Source of the DNA: a virus
Strand: one strand, 5' to 3'
IMG/VR virus record: IMGVR_UViG_3300050821_016084
Coordinates: 1 to 53,980 of that record
DNA length: 53,980 bases
How positions within the stretch are numbered: position 1 is the first letter of the stretch; each line of letters begins with the position of its first letter. The translations under genes were made by a program, and so were the position numbers. Below are positions 24,501 through 31,419 of this stretch, one piece after another. The notes beneath the pieces are model-generated. The model did no database searches. It was given only the letters and a program-made list of their open reading frames with translations, and was not told the DNA's origin.

Positions 24501-25948
24501 TGAGTACAGGTTTCCGCAGTAAACGGTTGCCCGCCGTAGCCGAATAACAGTGAACCAGCCGTGGTTGTTACTGGCCCGGAAGTCATAGTGGTTGTATCCG
24601 CGTTGGTGCAGGCTCCCTTGCCATCTGGAGATACCACCGGCCCCATGCCCGAGAACTGATCTACGAGCACCTGGATATGCGTGGTCGCGCCGTTGGCATT
24701 GGCGGTGATGGTGCATGTGCCACCATTCGCGTTAGAGGCTACCCACAGACCAGTGTTGCGCGGCTGGCCAGCCAAAGATTGCTGGACGTGATAGAAAATG
24801 TCTCCGCAGTCATCAGTGACACTGGAGATTTTGAACGTGAATCCGGGGTATGGTGCAGCTGAAACCACCAACGTGTTTCCTACCGTAACACTCAGTGTGG
24901 ACGAGCCATTGGTAGCGTTAGCCGTGTTGCAGAGCAGCCCGCCCCCGCCCCCGTTGCATTCCACACTCGTTCCATTGACGAAACCAGCTCCCCCGACTGG
25001 CGTAGTCGAGGAAATCATCTCAAGCGCTCCTCCGCCCGAGAAGTCATGGCTCACATTTGCAGGGAATACTGTGTTCTCCAAGCGACAGTGCGCAGAGGGC
25101 GTGGTTAAGCCTATCCAACGGATAGTGGCTTCCTGAGGGCCAATGGCGTTAAGCAAACCCTTGATTCCGCCACTCGGGCCAGTCGAAGTTGAATCCGCTA
25201 CACCATCGCAGGTAGCCCAGTCACGAGTATCGTAGATAGCTTTGGTCTGGGTGACCGGTAGCGAGCCAGTGCCGGTAGTATAAAACGCTCGGGCTGGAGT
25301 ATTGGCAACTGCTGCAGTAGTGTTTAGTCCTGTTCGGAAAACCAGACCATTTGATCCGGGATCAGGTAGGCCACCTCCACCACCTCCTCCACCTCCGCCC
25401 CCACCAGTAGATGAAATGGTTACGTTACCATGACCATCATCCAAGATGGTGATGTTAGATCCGGCAATCAGATTCAGTAGAGCTTGGGAGCCGTTGGGCA
25501 CACCGTTGGTTTCTAGAATAACCGTGTAAGGAGGAAGTGTAGCCGCTGCAGCTTGTAGTTGAGCCGTGACATCCTGAGTGGTTCCGGTGATGGTAATTAG
25601 GGTAGTAAAGCAAATAGGTGGCCCGGGAAATATGCCAATCGCGGTGCAGAGTGAGAACATCCACTGCGATGGAGTTGGAGTAATCTGAAGATTGTCCGCT
25701 AGTGATACTATAAATTTTCCCTTGGAGTCGCAACTGATAGGCACTACCGTCTGAAATACCGAGCCACCTAGCAAATATGGCCCTGCTCCCGGAGTAGAGT
25801 TCTGGCCAGTGAAATTAGCCGAGCCACTACAGGTACGATAGATAGCGTTGAGGGGATCTTTTACCGTAGCCGTGACAGTAGTATGCTGAGCAATAGCATG
25901 CAAACTTAACAGTAGAATAAAGCTAGCGAGTATAAATAGTCTTTTCAT
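21515..25948 (-). CDS. Giant tail fibre / tailspike with signal peptide
   Basis: A 1477-aa protein, the largest of the genome. Order: signal peptide (residues 1-21, LFILASFILLLSLHAIA); an Ig-like domain to about residue 140 (TVTATVKDPLNAIY); a run of about 12 glycines near 180-192; a beta-rich region; a tailspike entry motif VRPEWWGA near residue 580 followed by NTQALQASI, which marks pectate-lyase-like beta helices; two approximate duplications near 905-1065 (GGTSGAVYTPNAAP and GGTSSAVFVPTAAP; GETITQAVTG and GETFTQGVTG); and a C-terminal domain (residues about 1400-1477). The stop is one base before the next gene's start. It is probably the main receptor-binding fibre. Confidence 0.85.
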   Translation of the reverse strand: MKRLFILASFILLLSLHAIAQHTTVTATVKDPLNAIYRTCSGSANFTGQNSTPGAGPYLLGGSVFQTVVPISCDSKGKFIVSLADNLQITPTPSQWMFSLCTAIGIFPGPPICFTTLITITGTTQDVTAQLQAAAATLPPYTVILETNGVPNGSQALLNLIAGSNITILDDGHGNVTISSTGGGGGGGGGGGGLPDPGSNGLVFRTGLNTTAAVANTPARAFYTTGTGSLPVTQTKAIYDTRDWATCDGVADSTSTGPSGGIKGLLNAIGPQEATIRWIGLTTPSAHCRLENTVFPANVSHDFSGGGALEMISSTTPVGGAGFVNGTSVECNGGGGGLLCNTANATNGSSTLSVTVGNTLVVSAAPYPGFTFKISSVTDDCGDIFYHVQQSLAGQPRNTGLWVASNANGGTCTITANANGATTHIQVLVDQFSGMGPVVSPDGKGACTNADTTTMTSGPVTTTAGSLLFGYGGQPFTAETCTQGAGFTQPAGLAGQSTNGFACSQYQLASAGGSVTANQTITSSPTGSWVYCMQPLKVGNATATILGGITDPDLHQIFFNAQGTATTGAVDFTNAAILQDVRPEWWGASAMASATTNTQALQASIWAAFGNGPSPTRSNGSGLNVFNRPLHLANNYSINGELQLFDVINFKIVCDGRLSSGITQTATNARIFNGQSVAYGAFYDCGWTSAASSTLPLIDLDYNGVDTTGDLKPQFIDFYNNGFFGSGTAAVGVQIAKSGGGAQGSNIYCYDCAAQSFTTAAWQIGTSTSLAQNALAIGWYGGDIQGSPQYGIANYGGGFITIYGTTFENGFSSQTGYDVLSSAPQGPMVMEHVRSESRKMASASNLYLIDSGNANQAAGWAPGTSAPVGTIYSGNFVTGDGAYYQVATDSGGFIGAGTVAAPIVASSGTTTSVTDTNQTIAGSNTIKIFTVGETITQAVTGSTATVLIKPSNLATVTGTNGATPITPGETFTQGVTGITATQVTPTPGINSSSSLFLTNLSGTADSTHTWVGGTSGAVYTPNAAPTFAASNMLVTASTGSPDNSHSWTGGTSSAVFVPTAAPSNTAQWTVNAFTGYLVGFLSGTSANCYGVITSNTATSITFSGGLLTKYPLTLCPAPDNTTSLMVEPNWNHGTISSGGMVLQYMNENVIDGANGTTGVTSGRIQDVGVSGGQVAIWPNPRGSVSISNLQTSRTDWWCCSAGGTPQIAGQKYHKWDIHVVLPGGLNAINWSYPTTGAATQFSGAIQEDLGTRVLTWMDGTVGSSSNLSARPVWIGGRSDPTAANDATRTILEYGGMLGRATALGTDQTGTDTDITGGPSTGAGNGGAVNFWTSNPSGSSTTPNSGLKRWLVSAAGHFFAGLDASYDIGAVGANRPRNIYISGTVTAAQGTFTGTPGINTGTASNTDLTGELAFSASTTSATYTFAGTYTSHPECTFGIQFDPGAHRIWISTLNTTTLQFSSDSAQTGTVSYICHGRN

Positions 25949-26926
25949 CTAATAGCCAATACAACTAAACTGAATCTTATCTCCTGAGACTACCGTGCCA
26001 GTCACAATGGTTGCTGTTGTAGCATTTGAAGTAGTCTGATGAGGATTGGTAACGTCTGCTAAGGTTGTGATGTCCACTACTGTACAGCTCCAACCGTTTG
26101 GGGCTGTGGCTGAATCTCCCATAGTTACAATTTCAGTGCAACTGGTAGAGCCAACTGTAAACGTACCTGCCGTTGCTCCTCCTGTAGTAGCTGAGTCAGT
26201 ACACCCATTATTAGTGGTGAACTTAGTACCAACCGACATATAACCAGAGGCTTTTACTTTTGCGGTGGTGTCCCCGACTGCGGTGCCGCTCCCAACTGCA
26301 ATTACTCCAGCAGCAGAACGAGAAAGTCCTGTATCCCTAGTTCCCGCTTCTGTTCCGCTCGTCCACGCCTGGATCACCGATACGCCCATGCGTTCCACGC
26401 CAGCAGTGTTGAAGTTGAAGTCGATGCCGGTATTCGCAACAGGATTTAAGTTAAATCCGCCACCCAGATAAAACCCGGTCTCATTTCCTGCTGTTCCATT
26501 ACCTACAGCCATCTGATTTGCAGCAATTCGTGACAGGCCCACATCACTATTGATTGTGAAAGCCCCACCACTTGCTAAGTTAACCTTAGAAGTTCCGTCA
26601 GTCGTGATTCCAGCTACTACCTTGGTATCGTTTCCGCCTGCCCCTAGAACAACTGCATTGGCAGTCAGCGCTCCACCTGTATTTGTAACCGTACCCGCTC
26701 CTGCTCCAGTTGCTAAAGCAGTCCATGTATTAGCCGGAGTACATTGATTCAAGCCAGCCGTAGCAGCAGTTTTGAAATAGATCTGGCCCACCACACAGGT
26801 CGCAGGCAGAGCTGGTCCAGAGTCAGGCAGAACTCCCAGAGTAGGCGTATTCTGCCATGCGGTCAGCGGGGCTAGTGCTGATAGCAATGCCAAAGCAGCC
26901 AGCACAGAGATAATGGCTCGTTTCAA
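25949..26926 (-). CDS. Tail fibre protein with signal peptide
   Basis: A 325-aa protein: signal peptide (AIISVLAALALLSALAPLTA, residues 4-23), then Gly/Thr/Ala-rich repeats typical of phage fibres (VGQIYFKTAATAGLNQC near the N-terminus; AANQMAVGNGTAG; AGVIAVGSGTAVG). The C-terminal 90 residues contain four cysteines and a compact beta domain (SCTEIVTMGDSATAPNGWSC in part). The first fibre module looks like those in short-tailed phage fibres. It abuts the giant fibre and was probably duplicated or exchanged with it. Confidence 0.78.
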   Translation of the reverse strand: MKRAIISVLAALALLSALAPLTAWQNTPTLGVLPDSGPALPATCVVGQIYFKTAATAGLNQCTPANTWTALATGAGAGTVTNTGGALTANAVVLGAGGNDTKVVAGITTDGTSKVNLASGGAFTINSDVGLSRIAANQMAVGNGTAGNETGFYLGGGFNLNPVANTGIDFNFNTAGVERMGVSVIQAWTSGTEAGTRDTGLSRSAAGVIAVGSGTAVGDTTAKVKASGYMSVGTKFTTNNGCTDSATTGGATAGTFTVGSTSCTEIVTMGDSATAPNGWSCTVVDITTLADVTNPHQTTSNATTATIVTGTVVSGDKIQFSCIGY

Positions 26927-26937
26927 TGATGCCTCCT

Positions 26938-26977
26938 AAAACTTGAGGCTGGCAGGCCTTTTGTAGCCCCCAGCCTC
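26938..26977 (-). terminator. Leftward terminator or attenuator after capsid genes
   Basis: Read leftward, GAGGCTGG (reverse of 26970-26977) pairs with CCAGCCTC (reverse of 26945-26952) around a 17-base loop and is followed by AAGTTTT. It sits between the capsid module and the fibre genes and could tune their ratio. Confidence 0.5.
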
Positions 26978-27007
26978 CGATTGCTGCGCTGCGATGAGTC
27001 TTTGTTA

Positions 27008-27406
27008 CTACATAATCCCCGCAACTTCCACATCATAGGTCTGCGAGTTATTGGTGGTGGCAATATTGGTGATATTGATATTGGCCACGCCCCAGTCGTA
27101 GAAGAAGAAGAATGTGGAATCGTAGAACAAGCTGTTAGAGGTGGCTGCCGAATCTCCATTATAGATATTGGCGGTGTTGGTGCCGTCCGTAGCGGTAATG
27201 GCTCCCACCTTGGTATTGACGTTCAGGCGGATACCAGCCCCTCCAATTTTGATACGCACGTAGCCCACCCGGGGGCGCACCGGCTGAAAGTTTCCTGTAG
27301 GGGGACAGAGCACGGAGACATTGTTATTCAGATTGATGTTCGAGAAGTAGACAGCCGGGATACCATCTGCTGCCAGCCAAGTTGCAATTGAGTTCTGAAA
27401 GCTCAT
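27008..27406 (-). CDS. Minor capsid or decoration protein
   Basis: A 132-aa beta-rich protein directly after the capsid gene. Strands alternate with Asn/Thr-rich turns (VRIKIGGAGIRLNVN; ITNIATTNNSQTYDVEVAG). The position next to the major capsid protein and the size suit a head decoration or fibre-anchoring protein. A good GGAGA precedes the ATG at 27406. Function inferred from position. Confidence 0.7.
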   Translation of the reverse strand: MSFQNSIATWLAADGIPAVYFSNINLNNNVSVLCPPTGNFQPVRPRVGYVRIKIGGAGIRLNVNTKVGAITATDGTNTANIYNGDSAATSNSLFYDSTFFFFYDWGVANINITNIATTNNSQTYDVEVAGIM

Positions 27407-27423
27407 AGTTGTCTCCTTCTCTA

Positions 27424-27501
27424 TCCTTTACCTTTTTCTCCCTTACCACCTCGATTGTTGTGGTTAAGGTTACTTGCGCCACCTTCTGGGTTACGCTTCA
27501 T
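27424..27501 (-). CDS. 25-aa Gly/Lys/Asn-rich micro-protein
   Basis: A coupled reading frame starting at ATG 27501, which shares a base with the capsid stop TAA (TAATG). It encodes a short, basic, Gly- and Asn-rich peptide (NHNNRGGKGEKGKG end). A longer frame back to 27606 would lie inside the capsid gene and is not needed. It resembles the other basic micro-genes of this operon. The frame's stop lies at about 27421-27423. Confidence 0.45.
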
Positions 27502-28526
27502 TATGTGCTCAAAACTTTTATGCCCATTCTGGGGGCCAGATCCTCTACCTGCCACGTCAGGAACATCTGCGATGTGATCACATCCTGATTTGTCGGACGC
27601 AGCCATGGGGTCAGTCTAAAGTAACTGCCCGGGTGGAAGACCGGATGCAGATACTTGGTGTTGATAATGTAGTAGACCTGGGCTGCGATAAACGGGTCAT
27701 CCAGCACCACTGCATTGTTGAACAGGAAGTGATAGCGGAAACCAGCCTGCACAGCCTCGCGGTCCTGCATGTTGTCGCCGTAGCGGGCAAAGTAGCTGGT
27801 CCCGGCTCCCATGAACTGAGCCTTGAAATTCACGTAGCGGGTACGGTCGCCCAAGATGAGATCGGGCTCGTCGTAGCCCAGCTTCACAGTGGCGTAGGCC
27901 GTGTCCATGATCACGGCTGTGATAGCTGTGGCTGTGGTCGACTGCGGAGTGGGCGGCTGCCAGAAGGAGTTGGCCGCCACTGACCGGTCGATACCAGCAA
28001 TCACGTTGGTGGCAATAGTGGCTGTGGTGGGCGAGGCAGGCGTGCCCGAGCCGATCCAGCTCTCGATATCGTCAATGTCGTTGGCGGTATTCTGGGGAGT
28101 GGTATGCCATAAAGCTCGTGAGAGCTTTTGGAGGAAGGAGGACGAGGCCGCCTCTACCTTCATTTGGATGATGTCGAGACCCGAGCCCGCATTTCGAATC
28201 ACATCCGTGACTGGAATCGAAATAGCTTCGTAGTAATCGCGCCAGACCTGATTGGCAGGCTGGATCGAATCCGTCACCGTGGTATTCAGCAACTGAGCCC
28301 CTACATAGGCACCACCCGTCAGCTCCTCAGTAAAGAGCAATGGGTAGATCAGCTCGCCACCTTTGAAGACTTTGCCCTTGCGACACAATGCCCAAAAGGT
28401 AGAAGAAGGCAGCATCACGTTGTCGGCCAAGACCGGCTCGATGGCCTTCTGGGTTATAGCCTGCATGGTATTCGCAAGCACTGCCGGAGGTGCGTTAATC
28501 CCAGTTCCGAATACGCCGCCTGCCAT
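27501..28526 (-). CDS. Major capsid protein (HK97 fold)
   Basis: A 341-aa protein, the expected length. It has the features of HK97-fold coat proteins in podoviruses: an N-terminal arm (NAPPAVLANTMQAITQKAI), a long helix before ESWIG, a P-domain region (MDTAYATVKLGYDEPDLILG) and a late GYRYHF-like block (GFRYHFLFNNAVVLDDPF). It follows the scaffold gene in the usual order. A ribosome site (GGAGAG) is 6-7 bases upstream of the ATG. Confidence 0.88.
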   Translation of the reverse strand: MAGGVFGTGINAPPAVLANTMQAITQKAIEPVLADNVMLPSSTFWALCRKGKVFKGGELIYPLLFTEELTGGAYVGAQLLNTTVTDSIQPANQVWRDYYEAISIPVTDVIRNAGSGLDIIQMKVEAASSSFLQKLSRALWHTTPQNTANDIDDIESWIGSGTPASPTTATIATNVIAGIDRSVAANSFWQPPTPQSTTATAITAVIMDTAYATVKLGYDEPDLILGDRTRYVNFKAQFMGAGTSYFARYGDNMQDREAVQAGFRYHFLFNNAVVLDDPFIAAQVYYIINTKYLHPVFHPGSYFRLTPWLRPTNQDVITSQMFLTWQVEDLAPRMGIKVLST

Positions 28527-28538
28527 AAATTACTCTCC

Positions 28539-29333
28539 TTAGTTGGGCTGCCCGGTAAGGCTATAGATCTGGTTCAAAAATTCTGGGTCTTCCTTGAGGC
28601 GCTGGAAGCTTTCCCGAATAGTCTTGGGAGCGTTGGCATCCTTTTGCTCAGGTGCTACTGGCATGCCAGAAGGACGAGAGAGCTGACTCGACATCAGATC
28701 TGCCCGAGCCTTGTCGTAGGCTTCCTTCTGAACGCGCTCAATCTCGGCTTTCTGCTTGCGAGGGGACTCCCAGTTCTCATACACTTTGCGAACGTCGGGA
28801 ACGCCGCCTGAGTCCAAGTACTTCTTCTCGGCAGCGGATGCCACGGCCTTCTCGTAGGGAGTCTCTTTACGGAACTCTTCCGGGAGCATTTGATAGCGCT
28901 GCTCGCTGATTACATCTGTGATGTATTTGACGCCTAGCCCCAAAGCCTTCTGGAATTGCGCAATCTGCTCGGCTTGCTTGGCTACCTGGGATTCCACTTT
29001 CTCTTTCAGATACTGGGCCACAGGAGCAAAGAAGGGATCAGTGGTCCAGTCTTGAGCTGCGCTAGCAGGAGGCTTTGCACCAGCCGCAGCTTCCTCGGCT
29101 GCCTTAAGCTGAGTCCACAATCTCACTACCTCCTCCTGGTTCTGAGCCAGCTGCTTCTGGTCGGCTACCAGTTTGGCCCGCTCCGCCTCAATCGCCTTGG
29201 CCACATCCTGACCGGTGGCATCCTGGAAGGCTCGTAGCTCGCCCAGCGTGGTCTCAAACCCGTTCTGGGCGGTAAACTTGGTATCGTCAGAGTAGTTCTT
29301 GCGATCTTTAATTGCTTCTGCCAGGGTTGCCAT
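28539..29333 (-). CDS. Capsid scaffolding protein
   Basis: A 264-aa, highly charged, almost wholly helical protein with Glu/Lys/Gln-rich coiled-coil segments (KLVADQKQLAQNQEEVVRL; EIERVQKEAYDKARADL). It lies immediately before the capsid gene, the standard place for an assembly scaffold. No protease domain is seen, so it is probably a separate scaffold that leaves the prohead. Family-level similarity not checked. Confidence 0.82.
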   Translation of the reverse strand: MATLAEAIKDRKNYSDDTKFTAQNGFETTLGELRAFQDATGQDVAKAIEAERAKLVADQKQLAQNQEEVVRLWTQLKAAEEAAAGAKPPASAAQDWTTDPFFAPVAQYLKEKVESQVAKQAEQIAQFQKALGLGVKYITDVISEQRYQMLPEEFRKETPYEKAVASAAEKKYLDSGGVPDVRKVYENWESPRKQKAEIERVQKEAYDKARADLMSSQLSRPSGMPVAPEQKDANAPKTIRESFQRLKEDPEFLNQIYSLTGQPN

Positions 29334-29368
29334 AGATTCTCCCTATTTCGCGCTACGCGCCTCACCGC

Positions 29369-29581
29369 TTACGCGCTCAATACTGCAAATGCAGTAGACG
29401 CGCTGGATGGAGTCGATACCACGTACACATTCAGTAGCTTGGTGTAGCCGTCATCAGAAGCTTTGGTCAATGCAGCATTAGCTTCAACCACATTGGGAGG
29501 TAAAACTACGATCAGATAACGAGTCTTGGCTACTGGAGCTTCTGCCGCTGGAGTCGTTTTCGAGGTTGAAGTATCTGACAT
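29369..29581 (-). CDS. Small hypothetical late protein
   Basis: A 70-aa protein from ATG 29581, with GGGAG seven bases upstream (an ATG at 29587 is also in frame). An N-terminal Thr/Ala/Pro-rich tail leads into a compact alpha/beta body (TRYLIVVLPPNVVEANAALTKA). Function unknown; it lies before the scaffold in the capsid operon. Confidence 0.65.
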   Translation of the reverse strand: MSDTSTSKTTPAAEAPVAKTRYLIVVLPPNVVEANAALTKASDDGYTKLLNVYVVSTPSSASTAFAVLSA

Positions 29582-29593
29582 GATCATTCTCCC

Positions 29594-30055
29594 TTACATC
29601 GGTGGCCCAACACTTGCCCCGGACTGTGGACCAAATGGGGTAGCACCCGTACCGGGTTGCTGCTGGGCGGCCTGGAGGCCCAACGGAGGATGCACGTTTT
29701 TGAGGGTCTCTTGAGCTTTCTCAAATGCCTTGATAGCTGCGTTCAGGCCGGTAACAGCCTGCGAGATTCCCTTGGCGGCATCAGCTACCCGGTTGACCGC
29801 TATGGGAAACAGTGCCGAGATGGCCTGTTTATACTTTTGGAGATCCCCAACAATCTTGCCCGGGTCCACGTTCTGCAGCTGAGAGTATTCCTGGGAAACA
29901 GCCGCCCCAATGGCCTCGGGATTGATCCCTCCACCCGGGGAACCGGGGGCTGTTGAGGGAGGGCCCCCACCCGGCCCACCGGATGCTCCACCGCCCTGAC
30001 CAATACGAGCCATCAGAGCAGGAAGAAGCATGGCGGAAATAGGCGAAGAAGACAC
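29594..30055 (-). CDS. Helical protein with Gly/Pro-rich linkers
   Basis: A 153-aa protein from GTG 30055 (or ATG at 30031). A Gly/Ser/Pro linker (about residues 20-42) is followed by a helical core (NPEAIGAAVSQEYSQLQNV; AAKGISQAVTGLNAAIKAF) and a Gln/Gly/Pro tail. Helix and linker composition fit a minor capsid or head-tail protein. No family recognised. Confidence 0.65.
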   Translation of the reverse strand: MSSSPISAMLLPALMARIGQGGGASGGPGGGPPSTAPGSPGGGINPEAIGAAVSQEYSQLQNVDPGKIVGDLQKYKQAISALFPIAVNRVADAAKGISQAVTGLNAAIKAFEKAQETLKNVHPPLGLQAAQQQPGTGATPFGPQSGASVGPPM

Positions 30056-30238
30056 TTACTTAGTTCCCTTTTTAGTACCAGGCTTGGTGACATCATCCAG
30101 ATAACCACCAATCGCGTCCGAGGGCTTAATCAGGGGATTGTTCATGATCCCGGGACCTGGATCAGCCTTGCCAGGATCAGCATTGAGAGGCGAAACTAAA
30201 GCAGTATTCTTGAATGTGTTGCCCATTTTGTCTGGCAT
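30056..30238 (-). CDS. Small hypothetical late protein
   Basis: A 60-aa hydrophilic protein starting at ATG 30238, coupled to the preceding stop (TAATG). Rich in Pro, Asp, Gly and Lys, with a basic end (KPGTKKGTK). Probably unstructured. No function assigned. Confidence 0.65.
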   Translation of the reverse strand: MPDKMGNTFKNTALVSPLNADPGKADPGPGIMNNPLIKPSDAIGGYLDDVTKPGTKKGTK

Positions 30239-30486
30239 TATTTCCTCCGTTGGGAGCGATGATAACCTAATACGCCACCCGTAAGGTCATGGTCATTCGA
30301 TGGAACCATGTCATTGTTAGAAGGCAGCTCACCCTCGGTGGCCCACTCATCTTCATTGTGAACGGTGGGGATTCCGGCAGTCTGCGGACCTACCAGCACG
30401 GAATTACGCCATTGCTCCGCAGGAGTCTTTGGAACTGGGTGGCCAGTATTTTGAGGCAGGGTCTCGGGTTGGTCGCGTCTGGCCAT
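30238..30486 (-). CDS. Small hypothetical late protein
   Basis: An 82-aa hydrophilic protein from ATG 30486 to the TAATG junction. The ends are basic (MARRDQPE; GYHRSQRRK), the middle acidic. It follows the three micro-genes described next. No family recognised. Confidence 0.7.
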   Translation of the reverse strand: MARRDQPETLPQNTGHPVPKTPAEQWRNSVLVGPQTAGIPTVHNEDEWATEGELPSNNDMVPSNDHDLTGGVLGYHRSQRRK

Positions 30487-30488
30487 GG

Positions 30489-30638
30489 CTAGTATTTTGA
30501 GTGGTGCTTGTGGACTCTCTTGCCGGGATGCCCGGCATGGCGAGTAGAACGCCGCTCGGATTTCTTGCTGGCTGACCGCTTCAACGCCTTGAACCCGGGC
30601 TGTGAGGATTCAACACCTTTCATGCGTGGATCTTTCAA
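30489..30638 (-). CDS. 49-aa Lys/Arg/His-rich micro-protein
   Basis: Starts with TTG 30638 (GGGAG six to seven bases upstream) or the inner ATG at 30623, and stops three bases before the next ATG. About 40 percent of the residues are Lys, Arg or His (AGHPGKRVHKHHSKY at the end), as in protamine-like DNA-neutralising peptides. It is missed by standard gene finders because of its length and start. Third of three consecutive basic micro-genes. Confidence 0.6.
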   Translation of the reverse strand: MKDPRMKGVESSQPGFKALKRSASKKSERRSTRHAGHPGKRVHKHHSKY

Positions 30639-30650
30639 GATGGACTCCCT

Positions 30651-30704
30651 TCAATAAGTCTTGTCACCACGACGACGAGATTGCTTTCTTCGTCTACGGG
30701 CCAT
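30651..30704 (-). CDS. 17-aa Arg-rich micro-peptide
   Basis: ATG 30704 with a strong GGAGG five bases upstream, reading M-A-R-R-R-R-K-Q-S-R-R-R-G-D-K-T-Y then TGA. Nine of 17 residues are basic. The ribosome site is exact and the frame ends just before the ribosome site of the next micro-gene, so a real tiny gene is likely. Confidence 0.5.
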   Translation of the reverse strand: MARRRRKQSRRRGDKTY

Positions 30705-30770
30705 ACCGGCCTCCTAGTAAAAGAGGCGACCAGCCCCTGGACCGGTCGCCCTGTGGTGAACCAGCCCTGA

Positions 30771-30836
30771 CTACTTTTTGTGGGAACGCCGACGACCCTT
30801 TTTGCCACGATTACGAACTTCAAAAGATCCCAACAT
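30771..30836 (-). CDS. 21-aa basic micro-peptide
   Basis: ATG 30836 is preceded by AAAGGAGG with five bases spacing, a nearly perfect ribosome site with nothing else to serve. It encodes 21 residues ending RNRGKKGRRRSHKK. First of three consecutive basic micro-genes in the head operon. Confidence 0.5.
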   Translation of the reverse strand: MLGSFEVRNRGKKGRRRSHKK

Positions 30837-30901
30837 GGAGGCCTCCTTTCTGCGTCACTTGTCAGTGGCGCTCAATCACTTTCGTGAGAGCTTACTACCC
30901 A

Positions 30902-31159
30902 TCACCGAGTTGACGCAGGCGGCACACCAGCCTTCGAAGGTCCGTATTGCTGAAGTAGATTCTGAGCGGAGTGATAGAGTAATTCCTCATACTCAGGAGT
31001 TCCATCACCGGTCTCTTGAATCTTGGACTTGTGGAGATCAAACATGGTCGCCACTTGTCCATTGATGGCTAGCTGAATTCCCAGCCGCCAATCTTCCCAA
31101 TCGGTGCCTTGCCTCAGGATTTCTACGGTGTTGCCACGAACGACCATCTCAGGGACCAC
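30902..31159 (-). CDS. Small hypothetical late protein
   Basis: An 85-aa protein with GTG 31159 (or ATG 31147) as start; neither has a clear ribosome site. It has two helices (TDWEDWRLGIQLAINGQV; TPEYEELLYHSAQNLLQQY). It sits between the HTH gene and the micro-genes. No family recognised. Confidence 0.65.
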   Translation of the reverse strand: MVPEMVVRGNTVEILRQGTDWEDWRLGIQLAINGQVATMFDLHKSKIQETGDGTPEYEELLYHSAQNLLQQYGPSKAGVPPASTR

Positions 31160-31206
31160 AATAGCAGGGGGAGAGAAATGTCAAGGTAGGTAATTTCGTA
31201 GTTTCG

Positions 31207-31419
31207 CTACTCGGGCAGACGAATCCACCAGCGCCCATTGGGTTCCTGGTAGACAGCTACTCCAAACACGATGATCTCTCCACTCTGACACATCTGCTGA
31301 GTACGGCGGATGGAGCGGCGATAGAGAATGGAGAATTCCTTTAATGTGACCCAATGAGATTCCGGAGCAAGTACCCAAGGAGGAGTAGTGGATTCCAGTC
31401 GCTGAAGAATGGTATTCAT
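31207..31419 (-). CDS. Excisionase-like helix-turn-helix protein in the late operon
   Basis: A 70-aa protein, ATG 31419 coupled to the portal stop (TAATG). After an N-terminal arm it shows a MerR/Xis-type winged HTH: WVTLKEFSILYRRSIRRTQQMCQSG (in two parts, residues 23-47) followed by a strand pair (GVAVYQEPNGRWWI). Such small wHTH proteins bind DNA as regulators or excisionases, but no integrase exists here, so a late-transcription or packaging role is more likely. An HTH gene locked between portal and capsid genes is unusual. Confidence 0.72.
   Translation of the reverse strand: MNTILQRLESTTPPWVLAPESHWVTLKEFSILYRRSIRRTQQMCQSGEIIVFGVAVYQEPNGRWWIRLPE

Noticed and set aside
27502-27606. Upstream extension of the Gly/Lys micro-gene into the capsid gene
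   Set aside because: The coupled ATG at 27501 explains the frame; the extension is out-of-frame capsid coding sequence.
29340-29400. GCGCG-rich inverted segments between scaffold and small gene
   Set aside because: Stem is imperfect and no T-tract follows, so no terminator claim is made.
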